Notes under the pieces: model-generated
Databases searched by the model: none
Seen by the model: the letters and a program-made list of their open reading frames with translations, nothing else
What the model was told of the DNA's origin: nothing
In this document: positions 1 to 7,168 of the stretch, piece by piece
Position numbering within the stretch: position 1 is the stretch's first letter
Layout of the letters: each line of letters opens with the position of its first letter
Position numbers and translations under genes: made by a program
Source: JAAYCI01 sp964369525
Lineage (GTDB): Bacteria > Bacillota > Clostridia > Oscillospirales > Ruminococcaceae
Direction of reading: 5' to 3'
Length of the DNA stretch: 10,818 nt
Assembly (NCBI GenBank): GCA_964369525.1
Contig: CAYJEW010000059.1
Span: 1 to 10,818 of the forward strand

Positions 1-2
1 GC

Positions 3-1082
3 GCAAGCAGTGCGCAAAACACATTTGCAATTACAAGGCATCCCGCAAACACAAGTGTGAATGTAGGCACTCCGGTTTCGTTAAGCGTTGCGGCAGCTGG
101 CGGCACAGGTGCATTTTCTTACCAGTGGTTCACCAGCCTTACAAACGCCTACAGCGGCATTGCCCTCACAGGCCAAACAGGGCCCACACTTTCGCTGCCG
201 TATGATTTTGCTTACACACAGTTTTACTACTGTGTTGTAACACAAAATAATGCCACACTCACAAGCTCCATTGCAACCGTTAGTGTGGCAGGCTCGTCCA
301 CACCTGCGCCAACACCTGCCCCCACAAGCTACGGCATATGGGTTTTAGGCACCGAGGTTACACCTGCAAATGCAGCCGATGTTTTAGGCGACGGCATAAT
401 ATCTTACGACGTAGCCACCAACACTCTTACTATAGACGGTGATTTTGTTGTGCCTGCCAGCCAAGCCTTAACCGGCGACCCCTATAGAGACGCAGCAATA
501 GGCGCTAACAAAAGCTTGAAAATACAATTCCAAAGCTCAAGACCAAGCGCAAGTATCTCTGTTGAAAATAACACAGCAGCTTCAGGGCTAACACGCGGTA
601 TATATGTAACAGGCAACTTGGATATTCACCTACTATCGACTAGCGCGAGCGTTGATATAAGTCACAATGGTTCAGATGCTATATATGTTACAGGAAACTT
701 AACGGTCACAGCGTCAATAACTGCAACATTTTCTGCGAGTGCTGGCAGAGGCAATGCAAATCGCCACACTGGCGGCATAGGCATTTATTGTGGCGGCGAC
801 ATTGTTGTTCAAACAGCGCTTACTGCTCGTGGCGGAACTGGATATATTTCTGGTACTACTATTGCCACTGACGGCGGCACAGGAATTCATGCATTAGGTA
901 ATATCGAGGCAACTTATAGTTATAATGCAATAAAAGGCTATGGCGGCTCGGGCTCGGGCTCTAGCGGCACTTTTGGTGCCGGCGGCGTTGGCATAATAGC
1001 AGCTTCAACATCCGGTGCCGGTAGTATAAATGGCACAGGTGGCTCAGGCGACCCTCCCGGAGCGAATGAGATTATTCCATAA
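3..1082 (+). CDS. Secreted surface protein, Ig-like domain plus beta-helix region (5' partial)
   Basis: The reading frame is open to the left edge of the window. The GTG at 57 is therefore probably an internal Val codon, and the gene starts outside; 359 residues are visible. Visible residues ~9-96 look like a bacterial Ig-like domain: a 'HPANTSVNVG' strand, a core Trp in 'YQW', and 'YYCVV' near the end. A Pro/Thr linker (TPAPTPAPT, ~100-108) follows. Next comes a region opening with 'YGIWVLG' and 'YDVATNTLTI', a signature I know from surface proteins of Firmicutes. After it, five coils containing (G/A)I(Y/H/I) with a GN(L/I)-like turn recur every 27-36 residues, as in a parallel beta-helix. 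The C-terminus is Gly/Ser-rich and ends without an LPXTG motif or a membrane anchor. The role is probably adhesion or carbohydrate binding at the cell surface, but that is inference. The signal peptide, if any, lies upstream of the window. The gene is followed by a strong terminator. Confidence 0.8.
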   Translation, partial: ASSAQNTFAITRHPANTSVNVGTPVSLSVAAAGGTGAFSYQWFTSLTNAYSGIALTGQTGPTLSLPYDFAYTQFYYCVVTQNNATLTSSIATVSVAGSSTPAPTPAPTSYGIWVLGTEVTPANAADVLGDGIISYDVATNTLTIDGDFVVPASQALTGDPYRDAAIGANKSLKIQFQSSRPSASISVENNTAASGLTRGIYVTGNLDIHLLSTSASVDISHNGSDAIYVTGNLTVTASITATFSASAGRGNANRHTGGIGIYCGGDIVVQTALTARGGTGYISGTTIATDGGTGIHALGNIEATYSYNAIKGYGGSGSGSSGTFGAGGVGIIAASTSGAGSINGTGGSGDPPGANEIIP

Positions 1083-1139
1083 CCAACCCCCCTTGGATCA
1101 CAAATTGTAGCAAACACACAGCAACGCATCATTTTATTT

Positions 1140-1176
1140 AAAACACCCTTTAGCGTAAGCTAAAGGGTGTTTTTTA
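1140..1176 (+). terminator. Strong intrinsic terminator between convergent genes
   Basis: A perfect 12-bp stem (1143-1154 pairing with 1159-1170) has a GTAA tetraloop and is followed by a run of T to 1175. The A-run in front of the stem can pair with the T-run. It ends the surface-protein gene on the + strand. Read on the minus strand the stem is followed by TTTTAAAT, so it may also stop transcription leaving azlD, which ends 55 bases further right. Confidence 0.93.
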
Positions 1177-1230
1177 TGCCCAAAATTTGTAGTATGCTTT
1201 TATGCCTCATTCGCATTATTGCCCCACACA

Positions 1231-1554
1231 TCACGCAATGTTCTGCACAATTAACATATAAACCACCGTTCCTCCGCCTAGGCTAAGCAGCATATTTTTC
1301 TTCCATTTATGTAGCACCACAACCACCAAAATGGCTATTGCCTCAAGCAGCCCATGGTATTGCGTGAAAATTGCATCTCTTAAACAATACACCACCAGCA
1401 TGCTTATGGCGGCATATGGCAAAACCGTGCCCAAATATTTAACGTATCGTGGTGGTTCTTTGCTTTGAGGGAACACCATGAAAGGCAAAAACCGCGTAAG
1501 CATAGTTCCAAACGCAACCACCGCTATGGTTATTATGCTTTGTGTTAAACTCAT
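1231..1554 (-). CDS. azlD: AzlD family branched-chain amino acid transport subunit
   Basis: This 107-residue hydrophobic protein is the usual size for AzlD. It is the small membrane subunit that works with AzlC to export branched-chain amino acids and their analogues. Hydrophobic segments lie at about residues 3-25, 40-58, 66-82 and 86-104. The sequence 'TRFLPFMVF' after the first helix and the Pro in 'GTVLPYAA' fit the family pattern. The ATG overlaps the azlC stop codon as ATGA, so the two subunits are translationally coupled. Family membership is recognised from the sequence pattern and the pairing. The substrate is family knowledge and cannot be read from the sequence. Confidence 0.88.
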   Translation of the reverse strand: MSLTQSIITIAVVAFGTMLTRFLPFMVFPQSKEPPRYVKYLGTVLPYAAISMLVVYCLRDAIFTQYHGLLEAIAILVVVVLHKWKKNMLLSLGGGTVVYMLIVQNIA

Positions 1555-2249
1555 CTGCCTGCGCCCTCCTTTTTCATCGCTGTAAAATAGCTAATGGTGA
1601 AACATGCTACAATTCCAATCATTGCAGGTATCAAAAAACTCTCGCCGCCGAATATCAAGCAGGCAACTAAAGAACACACAAGGCCTATAACAGCAGGCGC
1701 ATGGTTTTCTGCCTCCTCCCACTGGTTTAAAAACATCACCACAAAAAGCGCTGTCATCACAAACTCAATTCCCTCTGTGTTAAAGTTCACAAGATACCCA
1801 AGCACGCCCCCAAGCGTTGCGCCCAAAACCCAGTAAATATGGTTAAGCAGCGTCACAAAAAACATAAACCAGCCGCTGTCAACACCGCTTGGCGCCGCTA
1901 CCGCGCAGTTGATGGAAAACGATTCATCACACATACCAAATATTAAATAAAGCTTTTTCAGCCCTGTGTTTTTATACCTATCCAGCATAGAAATGCCATA
2001 AAAAATATGCCTGGCGTTCACCATAAGCGTAAGCACAAACGCCTGCAAAGGGTTAAAAGCGCCCAGCAATAAACTTGCCGCAATAAACTCCATAGACCCC
2101 GCAAAAACAACAAGGCTCATAATCATGGGGTAAAAAAACGAAAAACCCATGCTGTTCATAAGTAGCCCGTAAGAAGTGCCAAGAAAAAGAAAGCCAACAC
2201 ATATGGGCAGCGTTAAAGGCACTGCAGCTTTCAGCGCTTTTGTTTTCAT
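1551..2249 (-). CDS. azlC: AzlC family branched-chain amino acid permease
   Basis: This is the large subunit of the AzlCD exporter, 232 residues and normal for the family. The N-terminus (PLTLPICVGFLFLG followed by SYG) matches the conserved first helix. 'FAGSMEFIA' near residue 49 and 'NARHIFYG' near 78 are the two most recognisable AzlC motifs, followed by 'DESFSI' near 108. About seven hydrophobic segments are visible. The start is taken as ATG at 2249 because AGGGG (2261-2257) sits 7 bases in front of it; the GTG two codons upstream at 2255 would leave only one base of spacing. It overlaps azlD by 4 bases. A terminator-like hairpin lies just upstream and I see no clear promoter, so expression may depend on readthrough. 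Confidence 0.92.
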   Translation of the reverse strand: MKTKALKAAVPLTLPICVGFLFLGTSYGLLMNSMGFSFFYPMIMSLVVFAGSMEFIAASLLLGAFNPLQAFVLTLMVNARHIFYGISMLDRYKNTGLKKLYLIFGMCDESFSINCAVAAPSGVDSGWFMFFVTLLNHIYWVLGATLGGVLGYLVNFNTEGIEFVMTALFVVMFLNQWEEAENHAPAVIGLVCSLVACLIFGGESFLIPAMIGIVACFTISYFTAMKKEGAGR

Positions 2250-2256
2250 GTACACA

Positions 2257-2261
2257 CCCCT
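2257..2261 (-). promoter_or_regulatory. Ribosome binding site deciding the azlC start
   Basis: AGGGG on the minus strand is followed by 7 bases and then ATG at 2249. It sits 1 base from the in-frame GTG at 2255, which is therefore unlikely to be the start. Confidence 0.65.
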
Positions 2262-2266
2262 TTTTG

Positions 2267-2303
2267 ATAATAAAACAGCATCCGAACAACTGCTCGGGTG
2301 CTG
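2267..2303 (-). terminator. Intrinsic terminator or attenuator between the repeat protein gene and azlC
   Basis: Read on the minus strand, CAGCA and CCGA (2303-2294, one C.A mismatch inside) pair with TCGG and TGCTG (2285-2276) around an 8-base loop, followed by TTTTATTAT. It begins 9 bases after the stop codon of the upstream membrane protein and ends about 18 bases before the azlC start. It should end the upstream transcript, at least partly, or attenuate azlCD expression. Confidence 0.7.
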
Positions 2304-2311
2304 CTTTGTGT

Positions 2312-4384
2312 CTATTTATCCTCTTGCTTTTCCTGCCGCTGCGCAGACGATGCTTCAACAAGCCCTTGTTTTATAAAAAACCTCGCCATTGTTATGCTTG
2401 CCCATCTTGCCTGCTCGCTTTCAAGCCGGCATGTCTGTAAAATACCCTTAGCTTTGCCTGTGCTTACCTTCTTATCTTTACTTACTTTTTCGGCCGCTTT
2501 TGGCTCTTTGGGCTTTTTTTTCTTTTTCACTTTCTTTTCAGGTTCAGTAGCATGCTCTTCTTTTACCGTTTCTACCTGCTCTTCATCAGGCTCGTTCTGT
2601 GGCTCATCTGTGCTATCTGCTATGGCCTCTTGCTGTTTTGGCTTCTTCTTTTTTCTTGGTTTTTTGGCAGTTTTTGCATTTTTTACAGTGCCAGAGTTTT
2701 CATTTGCGGCTTTTTCATCTGTTTTTTCAACTTCCTCTGCCACCACAGTTTCAGTTTCGGCTTGCGGCTCTTCAGCTAGCGCCTCTGCGTATTCTTTCTC
2801 AAGTTCAGGCTCTGCTATATCCTCTGCCACTACTTTAATTTGCTCTTCTAACAGCTCGGCAGGTGCTTCGGCTTTAGCCTCTTCCTGCTGCGCCCCCTCA
2901 TCCTGCTTCTCTCTTGTAACAAAGCCTGCCAAAAGTATTCTTGCATGCTTGCTTGCACCCTTAGCCCAGCTTGTTAGCTGCTGTAAAGCTGTTTCTTGCG
3001 GCTTTGCCTGTGGCGCTTGCTCTGCTGTGCCCTCTTCGGCCTGCGGCTCTTTGCTAGCGTCCTCTATCTCTTGCTCCACTTCGGTCTGCGCCGCTTCAGC
3101 GCTATTGGTAGGCTCTGCAACATCTTCTGCTGTATCATCGTCACAACTAGCGGCAACAGCCTCCTGCTCTACTTGTGCGCCCTCTTTAGCCTCTTCGGTA
3201 GCCGCCTCTGGCTCTGGCTCTGTAGCCTCCACATCGTTCTGCCCTGCTTGCTCTTGCAGCTCAAGGACTTCTTCCATCATGCCGCCCTCTTCGGTCTGGG
3301 CTTGTGGCTCGTCCTGCGGCTCTTGCTCTGCTTCAGCCTGCCCGCCCTGCGGCTCTACACTGTTCGGCTCTTGCTCGTCGGTCGCTTGTTGGTTCTGTGC
3401 CTGCTCTTCAAGCGCCTCACTAGCCGCCTGCTTTGCAAAAACACCTGCCAGCATCGCCGCTGTATTTTTTGCCCAGCCAACCAGCTGTTGTAGGGCGTTT
3501 TGTTGCGGTGGGGTGTCTGCCAGCGCCGCAACGCTTTCGGTGTCTGTATTCGGTATCTCGGCTTGCACCTGCTCTGCATCGCTATCAGCCTGCCTACCCT
3601 GCTCGCCCTGCGGCTCTTCGGCGCCGTCCTCTATCTCTCGCTCGCCTTTGTCCTCTTCGCCCTGCGGCTCTTCGGCGGCATCCTCTATCTCTCGCTCGGC
3701 TTTGTCCTCTTCGCCCTGCGGCTCTTCGGCGGCGTCCTCTATCTCTTGCTCGGCTATATTCTCTTCGCCCTGCGGCTCTTCCGCCGCCGTAAGCAGTAGC
3801 GTGGGCTCCGGCTGCACTACTGGCAGCATTTTTGCTTTTTCTTCTCTCAACAACTTTAACTTATGCTCTTCTTGCATTATTTTTAAATCTTCGGGCTGCA
3901 CACCGTCCTCAGCCAGCGCTTTTGCTTTCAGCTCTTCATCTGCCTTTTGCGCAGCTAGCCTTTGCTTGTCTTCCGCACACCAAAGCACCCCAAGCACCAC
4001 CGCAGTTATACCCACAACAAGGCCTGCCAGCATGCTCGGCAAACATAAGTAGTACAGCACCGACGGCCCGTTTACAAGCTGTGGCGCAAACATTAGCACC
4101 GCTGTGCCCAGCAGTGCTAATGGCCCTGCAATACCGTTCCATATAGTTGCTACACCCATTAGCATTAGCAGGCCGGGCGAGCGACATAACACACCTTGTT
4201 GCAATTCTACTTCTTTATATGTCACCGTCTGCACAGCAGTGCATATCAGCACGGTAAATCCTATTAATATTGCGCTCAATAGCGAAACAAACCCTGCTAA
4301 AACCAGCCACAAAAAGCTTGAGGCCGATATAGCTATTCCAAGGTAAAATATCGGCTGTAGCATTCGTAGCGAAGCCTTCTTCAT
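2312..4384 (-). CDS. Four-helix membrane protein with long acidic repetitive tail and lysine-rich C-terminus, function unknown
   Basis: I do not recognise this 690-residue protein. Residues ~9-30, 31-51, 72-100 and 107-136 are hydrophobic and look like four membrane helices. A charged helical stretch follows (~137-188). The tail to ~555 is very rich in Glu, Gln, Ala and Pro. It carries three full and one partial 18-residue repeat (AEEPQGEE..AE.EIEDA, residues 201-262) and a motif ALQQL..WAK present twice (297-318 and 466-491). Two lysine-rich blocks (571-583, 617-640) precede a less biased end with 'CRLESEQARWASITMARFF'. The tail is probably cytoplasmic and largely disordered or helical; that is inference. 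The start at 4384 is the Met before the first helix. AGGGG touches it directly and a better-spaced GGGG lies 11 bases upstream, so the ribosome site is not ideal. The stop is TAG, followed by a hairpin terminator. Scaffold, nucleic-acid binding or envelope roles are all possible. Confidence 0.85.
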   Translation of the reverse strand: MKKASLRMLQPIFYLGIAISASSFLWLVLAGFVSLLSAILIGFTVLICTAVQTVTYKEVELQQGVLCRSPGLLMLMGVATIWNGIAGPLALLGTAVLMFAPQLVNGPSVLYYLCLPSMLAGLVVGITAVVLGVLWCAEDKQRLAAQKADEELKAKALAEDGVQPEDLKIMQEEHKLKLLREEKAKMLPVVQPEPTLLLTAAEEPQGEENIAEQEIEDAAEEPQGEEDKAEREIEDAAEEPQGEEDKGEREIEDGAEEPQGEQGRQADSDAEQVQAEIPNTDTESVAALADTPPQQNALQQLVGWAKNTAAMLAGVFAKQAASEALEEQAQNQQATDEQEPNSVEPQGGQAEAEQEPQDEPQAQTEEGGMMEEVLELQEQAGQNDVEATEPEPEAATEEAKEGAQVEQEAVAASCDDDTAEDVAEPTNSAEAAQTEVEQEIEDASKEPQAEEGTAEQAPQAKPQETALQQLTSWAKGASKHARILLAGFVTREKQDEGAQQEEAKAEAPAELLEEQIKVVAEDIAEPELEKEYAEALAEEPQAETETVVAEEVEKTDEKAANENSGTVKNAKTAKKPRKKKKPKQQEAIADSTDEPQNEPDEEQVETVKEEHATEPEKKVKKKKKPKEPKAAEKVSKDKKVSTGKAKGILQTCRLESEQARWASITMARFFIKQGLVEASSAQRQEKQEDK
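3599..3784 (-). repeat. 54-bp in-frame tandem repeat, about 3.4 copies
   Basis: On the + strand the string TCGCCCTGCGGCTCTT recurs at 3603, 3657, 3711 and 3765, exactly 54 bases apart. It encodes an 18-residue unit AEEPQGEE(D/N)..AE(R/Q)EIEDA (residues 201-262 of the membrane protein). The copies are nearly identical in DNA, which suggests recent expansion by slippage or unequal recombination. Confidence 0.95.
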
Positions 4385-4406
4385 CCCCTACTTTTCCCCA
4401 CTTTCC

Positions 4407-4541
4407 TTATTTCAATCGGGCAATCAACATCGCAAAGTGCCCAAGTCCGCCCTGCGGCCATAGCTTAAGCCCTTCCGCACAGCGCCATATCTTTTTGCTA
4501 TCGTCAAACATCGGTGTACCGCCTTGCGGCAAGCCGGTCAT
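4407..4541 (-). CDS. Possible small ORF, 44 codons (doubtful)
   Basis: The 194-base gap between fbp and the acidic-tail membrane protein holds a minus-strand ORF from ATG at 4541 to TAA at 4407. AGCAGG lies 7 bases upstream of the ATG. The predicted peptide includes 'LPQGGTPMFDD' and 'LWPQGGLGHF'. The stop is 22 bases before the next gene, and the ribosome-site-like GGAAAGTGGGG follows directly, which fits an operon position. I do not recognise the peptide; it has no membrane helix or signal peptide. It could equally be chance coding within an untranslated spacer. Confidence 0.25.
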   Translation of the reverse strand: MTGLPQGGTPMFDDSKKIWRCAEGLKLWPQGGLGHFAMLIARLK

Positions 4542-4578
4542 TCGCAACCTGCTCTGCCGGCTCGGCGAAAGCCTTATT

Positions 4579-6519
4579 TTACCTCTTTTCGCGCAAATCA
4601 CCTTCACGGTAGGCCGCCAGCAGTTGTTTTAGCTCTTCAATATCCTGCAAAAGGCGCTTGCCCGTGTCGGTCTCTCGCACGTCCACACGGCGGGCAAACC
4701 GCTCCACCGTGCGCATGTTTGGCAAAAGCGTAAAGCCCGACTGCTGCACCTCGCTAAACGGCCTGTGCTCTGCCAGCGAGATATTGTGCGAGTTTGAAAT
4801 AAGCGTATAGCCGCCAATGCCGGTGCGGCCGTGGTAGGCCTTAGATATTCCACCGTCTATAACATACAACAGTCCGCCACCCTTCACAGGGCTTTCCCCC
4901 TCGCTACTGCGCACAGGCACATGCCCGTTAATAATGCGGCTGGTGGTTGGGTTTAGGCCAAACTCTTGCAAAATACGCTCACACGCCTCTCGTGTGGTAA
5001 TGTGCTTAAAGTAGGGGTTTGCGTTTTCTTTGTGGGATTTTTTATCCGCTACAAAATAACGCTCAAACGTTGTAATGCAGTGTTTGCCAAACAGCGGAGA
5101 TTTGCCCCCGCACCACAAATACCAAAATATATCTGTGGCGCTCTTTTTTTCAGGCGCATCTGCGGGCATGTAGTATGCGTCGCGCACCAGTGCGTCCATC
5201 TTGTCTAGGTACGCGCGCCCCGAAAGGCTCTGCCCGTCTATGTCCACCCGCGAAAAGCTACCGTCTTCTTCCATGGGTATACACCCGTGGTACAAAAGGT
5301 TGCCGTTTGCAATTTTATAAAGACTGCCGTTGTTAAATAAAAATCTTATGTGCTTGCTTAGCAGCTGCGAATGGGTAAACGAGCGCCTTAGCGTGCGCAC
5401 AAGGCTTTGCTCTTCGGCTGTAAGGGCCAGCGGGTCTTTAGCATCTATTGTGGGGAAAACCGCGTCTCGCAGCTTATATCGCTCGCCCCCCAGCACAATC
5501 TCGCCCTTATCATAGTCAATATGCTTTAGCACCATCCTGCTGTCCATTCTAAACGCAGGGTTTCTAGCTATCAGCTGGCCCTCCAGCTTAAACTGAATAA
5601 CCGCAATTGCCTTGTGCATCTTTGCCGCCAGGTCTATATCTATCGGGTTGTACACATTGTCGTCCCACACATGTGGTTTAAAAAATGTGCATGGGTCGCC
5701 TCGGTACACCTCGGCCGCAAACATCGAAAGCGGGCGCAGGTTTATGCCGTAGCTGTCTTCTAATAGGTCAAAATTATTATAGCTTATCGCAATACGCACA
5801 ACATTTGCTATGCAGGTATCACTGCCTGCGGCCGCACCCATCCAGTGAATATCGTGGTTACCCCACTGCACATCCACATCGGTAAATCGGCTTAGCTCAT
5901 CAATAACAATGTCTGCATGCGGCCCACGGTCAAACACATCGCCAATAATATGCAGCGTGTCTATGGTACAGCGGCGTATCAGCTCGCACATGGCCATAAT
6001 AAAATCGTCTGCAAGGCCTGTGTCGCATATAGCCTCTATAATGGCTGTGTAATAATCTTCTTTGTGCTCGCCTGCGTCTGCATGTAACAGCTCGTCCATA
6101 ACATACGCAAACTGCGCCGGCATTTTTTTACGCACCTTGCTTCGGGTGTATTTGCTTGCCACGCTTTTGCACACCTGCATAAGCCTAAATATGCTTACCC
6201 TACGCCAGTCTTCTTGCTCGGTTTGGCTTTGCATAGCCATCAGCACTGTTTTGGGCCTGTATATCAGTTGGCTAAGATGCTGCCGCTCAGCCTGCGAAAC
6301 CGACTTTTGAAAAATGCCCTCAATCTTCTCACTAATAACGCCCGACGCTGTACCCACAAGATACTCAAACGCATCTGCCTCGCCGTGTATATCACTAAAA
6401 AAATACTCTGTGCCTTTTGGCAATTGGCATATTGCTGACAGGTTTATTATCTCTGCCGACACCGCCTCAACCGTAGGATATTCTTTTGCCAGCAGTTCAA
6501 GATAATGCCTGTTAACCAT
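4579..6519 (-). CDS. fbp: Fructose-1,6-bisphosphatase class III
   Basis: This cytoplasmic enzyme hydrolyses fructose-1,6-bisphosphate to fructose-6-phosphate, the committed step of gluconeogenesis. It is 646 residues, close to the usual ~640-670 of the class III family known from Firmicutes. The metallophosphatase core is visible in order: 'YFFSDIHGEADAFEYLV' (Asp43, His45), 'IIGDVFDRGPHADIVID' (Asp194, Asp197, Arg198), 'WGNHDIHWMGAAAGS' (Asn221, His222, Asp223), then 'INGHVPV' (His533) and 'YVIDGGISKAYH' near the C-terminus. The ATG at 6519 is chosen because AGGAGG (6533-6528) lies 8 bases upstream and the following MVNRHYLELLAKEYPTV is the expected family N-terminus. The frame is open 29 codons further upstream, but that extension has no family resemblance. 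It lies 93 bases after the GNAT gene on the same strand. I see no hairpin with a T-run after its stop. Confidence 0.97.
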   Translation of the reverse strand: MVNRHYLELLAKEYPTVEAVSAEIINLSAICQLPKGTEYFFSDIHGEADAFEYLVGTASGVISEKIEGIFQKSVSQAERQHLSQLIYRPKTVLMAMQSQTEQEDWRRVSIFRLMQVCKSVASKYTRSKVRKKMPAQFAYVMDELLHADAGEHKEDYYTAIIEAICDTGLADDFIMAMCELIRRCTIDTLHIIGDVFDRGPHADIVIDELSRFTDVDVQWGNHDIHWMGAAAGSDTCIANVVRIAISYNNFDLLEDSYGINLRPLSMFAAEVYRGDPCTFFKPHVWDDNVYNPIDIDLAAKMHKAIAVIQFKLEGQLIARNPAFRMDSRMVLKHIDYDKGEIVLGGERYKLRDAVFPTIDAKDPLALTAEEQSLVRTLRRSFTHSQLLSKHIRFLFNNGSLYKIANGNLLYHGCIPMEEDGSFSRVDIDGQSLSGRAYLDKMDALVRDAYYMPADAPEKKSATDIFWYLWCGGKSPLFGKHCITTFERYFVADKKSHKENANPYFKHITTREACERILQEFGLNPTTSRIINGHVPVRSSEGESPVKGGGLLYVIDGGISKAYHGRTGIGGYTLISNSHNISLAEHRPFSEVQQSGFTLLPNMRTVERFARRVDVRETDTGKRLLQDIEELKQLLAAYREGDLREKR

Positions 6520-6527
6520 AATCTTTG

Positions 6528-6533
6528 CCTCCT
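6528..6533 (-). promoter_or_regulatory. Ribosome binding site deciding the fbp start
   Basis: A perfect AGGAGG on the minus strand is followed by 8 bases and then ATG at 6519. It overrules longer open-frame starts at 6606 and 6555. Confidence 0.9.
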
Positions 6534-6612
6534 GTATGCCTGCGCATAACAAGCCCATGCTATTTATTTTAGTCCATTTTGGCCGTTTGTGCCTCCCCCA
6601 CAGCAAACAAAG

Positions 6613-7128
6613 CTACAGCGGCTTTTCAAAAACAAAATCATCCATCACATATCCGCCGCCAATATCTGCCACCTGCTCGCGCGCCACAGTATAGCCTATG
6701 TGCCTGTACACTTTAATAGCCTGCTGGTTGTATCGGTTTACCGTAAGCCACACACCGCTGCACCCAAGGCGGCGGCCCGCCTGCTCTACATATTCCATAA
6801 TTTGGTCTGTGTAGCCGTTACCCCTGTGATGCGCCAGAAGGTACAGCTTGCTAAGGTACAGCCCGCCCTCCTGTGGCTGAATACCTATATAGCCTGCGTC
6901 TGCGCTTTCCGGCGCGGCAGTGCGCACTATATAATACTCGTACCCTTCTTCAAAAATCTGCTGTTTAATGGCAGGTGCGCTCTGCATTTTTCCTACCATG
7001 TAGTCAATCTGCTGTGGCTTTAATATCTCGGCATAACACTCGTGCCAAATCTCATCGGCAAGTTTTGCTGTTTTCTCTATCATCTCGTCGCTTTGCACAG
7101 CAATAAAACTAAGGCTACCCTCTGCCAT
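6613..7128 (-). CDS. GNAT family N-acetyltransferase
   Basis: This 171-residue protein has the GNAT fold that moves an acetyl group from acetyl-CoA to an amine. The acetyl-CoA binding motif A is at residues ~92-115 ('LSKLYLLAHHRGNGYTDQIM', with R102-G-N-G105 matching R/Q-x-x-G-x-G). The motif B region is 'VNRYNQQAIKVYRHIGYTV' (130-148), with the usual Asn and Tyr. The start is ATG at 7128, preceded by GGGAGGG with 7-base spacing. A TTG at 7146 is in frame but overlaps that ribosome site. The layout resembles the RimI/PaiA-type subgroup, and the substrate cannot be told. It has its own promoter with a palindrome in the leader, and fbp lies 93 bases downstream on the same strand, perhaps in the same transcript. 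Confidence 0.93.
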   Translation of the reverse strand: MAEGSLSFIAVQSDEMIEKTAKLADEIWHECYAEILKPQQIDYMVGKMQSAPAIKQQIFEEGYEYYIVRTAAPESADAGYIGIQPQEGGLYLSKLYLLAHHRGNGYTDQIMEYVEQAGRRLGCSGVWLTVNRYNQQAIKVYRHIGYTVAREQVADIGGGYVMDDFVFEKPL

Positions 7129-7135
7129 CTTAAAA

Positions 7136-7142
7136 CCCTCCC
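7136..7142 (-). promoter_or_regulatory. Ribosome binding site deciding the GNAT start
   Basis: GGGAGGG on the minus strand is 7 bases from the ATG at 7128, and supports that start over the upstream TTG at 7146. Confidence 0.8.
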
Positions 7143-7168
7143 ACAAAAAATATGTCTCATCCTCGTAT

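Noticed and set aside
938..1132. A 64-codon minus-strand ORF at the end of the surface protein gene
   Set aside because: It is Pro-rich because it is antisense to Gly-rich codons, and it runs over the 3' end of a well-supported gene.
3599..3784. CRISPR-like spacing of repeated strings
   Set aside because: The period is a constant 54 bases with nearly identical whole units in frame within a coding region. There are no unique spacers, and no cas genes are nearby.
2298..4052. A 584-codon open frame on the + strand, rich in Ser, Cys and Ala
   Set aside because: It is exactly antisense to the membrane protein with the acidic tail. Its composition is what the complement of Glu/Ala/Gln codons gives, and the minus-strand frame has helices, repeats and a terminator. 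It is a shadow.
6520..6606. N-terminal extension of fbp by 29 codons
   Set aside because: It has no family resemblance, and the perfect AGGAGG 8 bases before the ATG at 6519 fixes the start.
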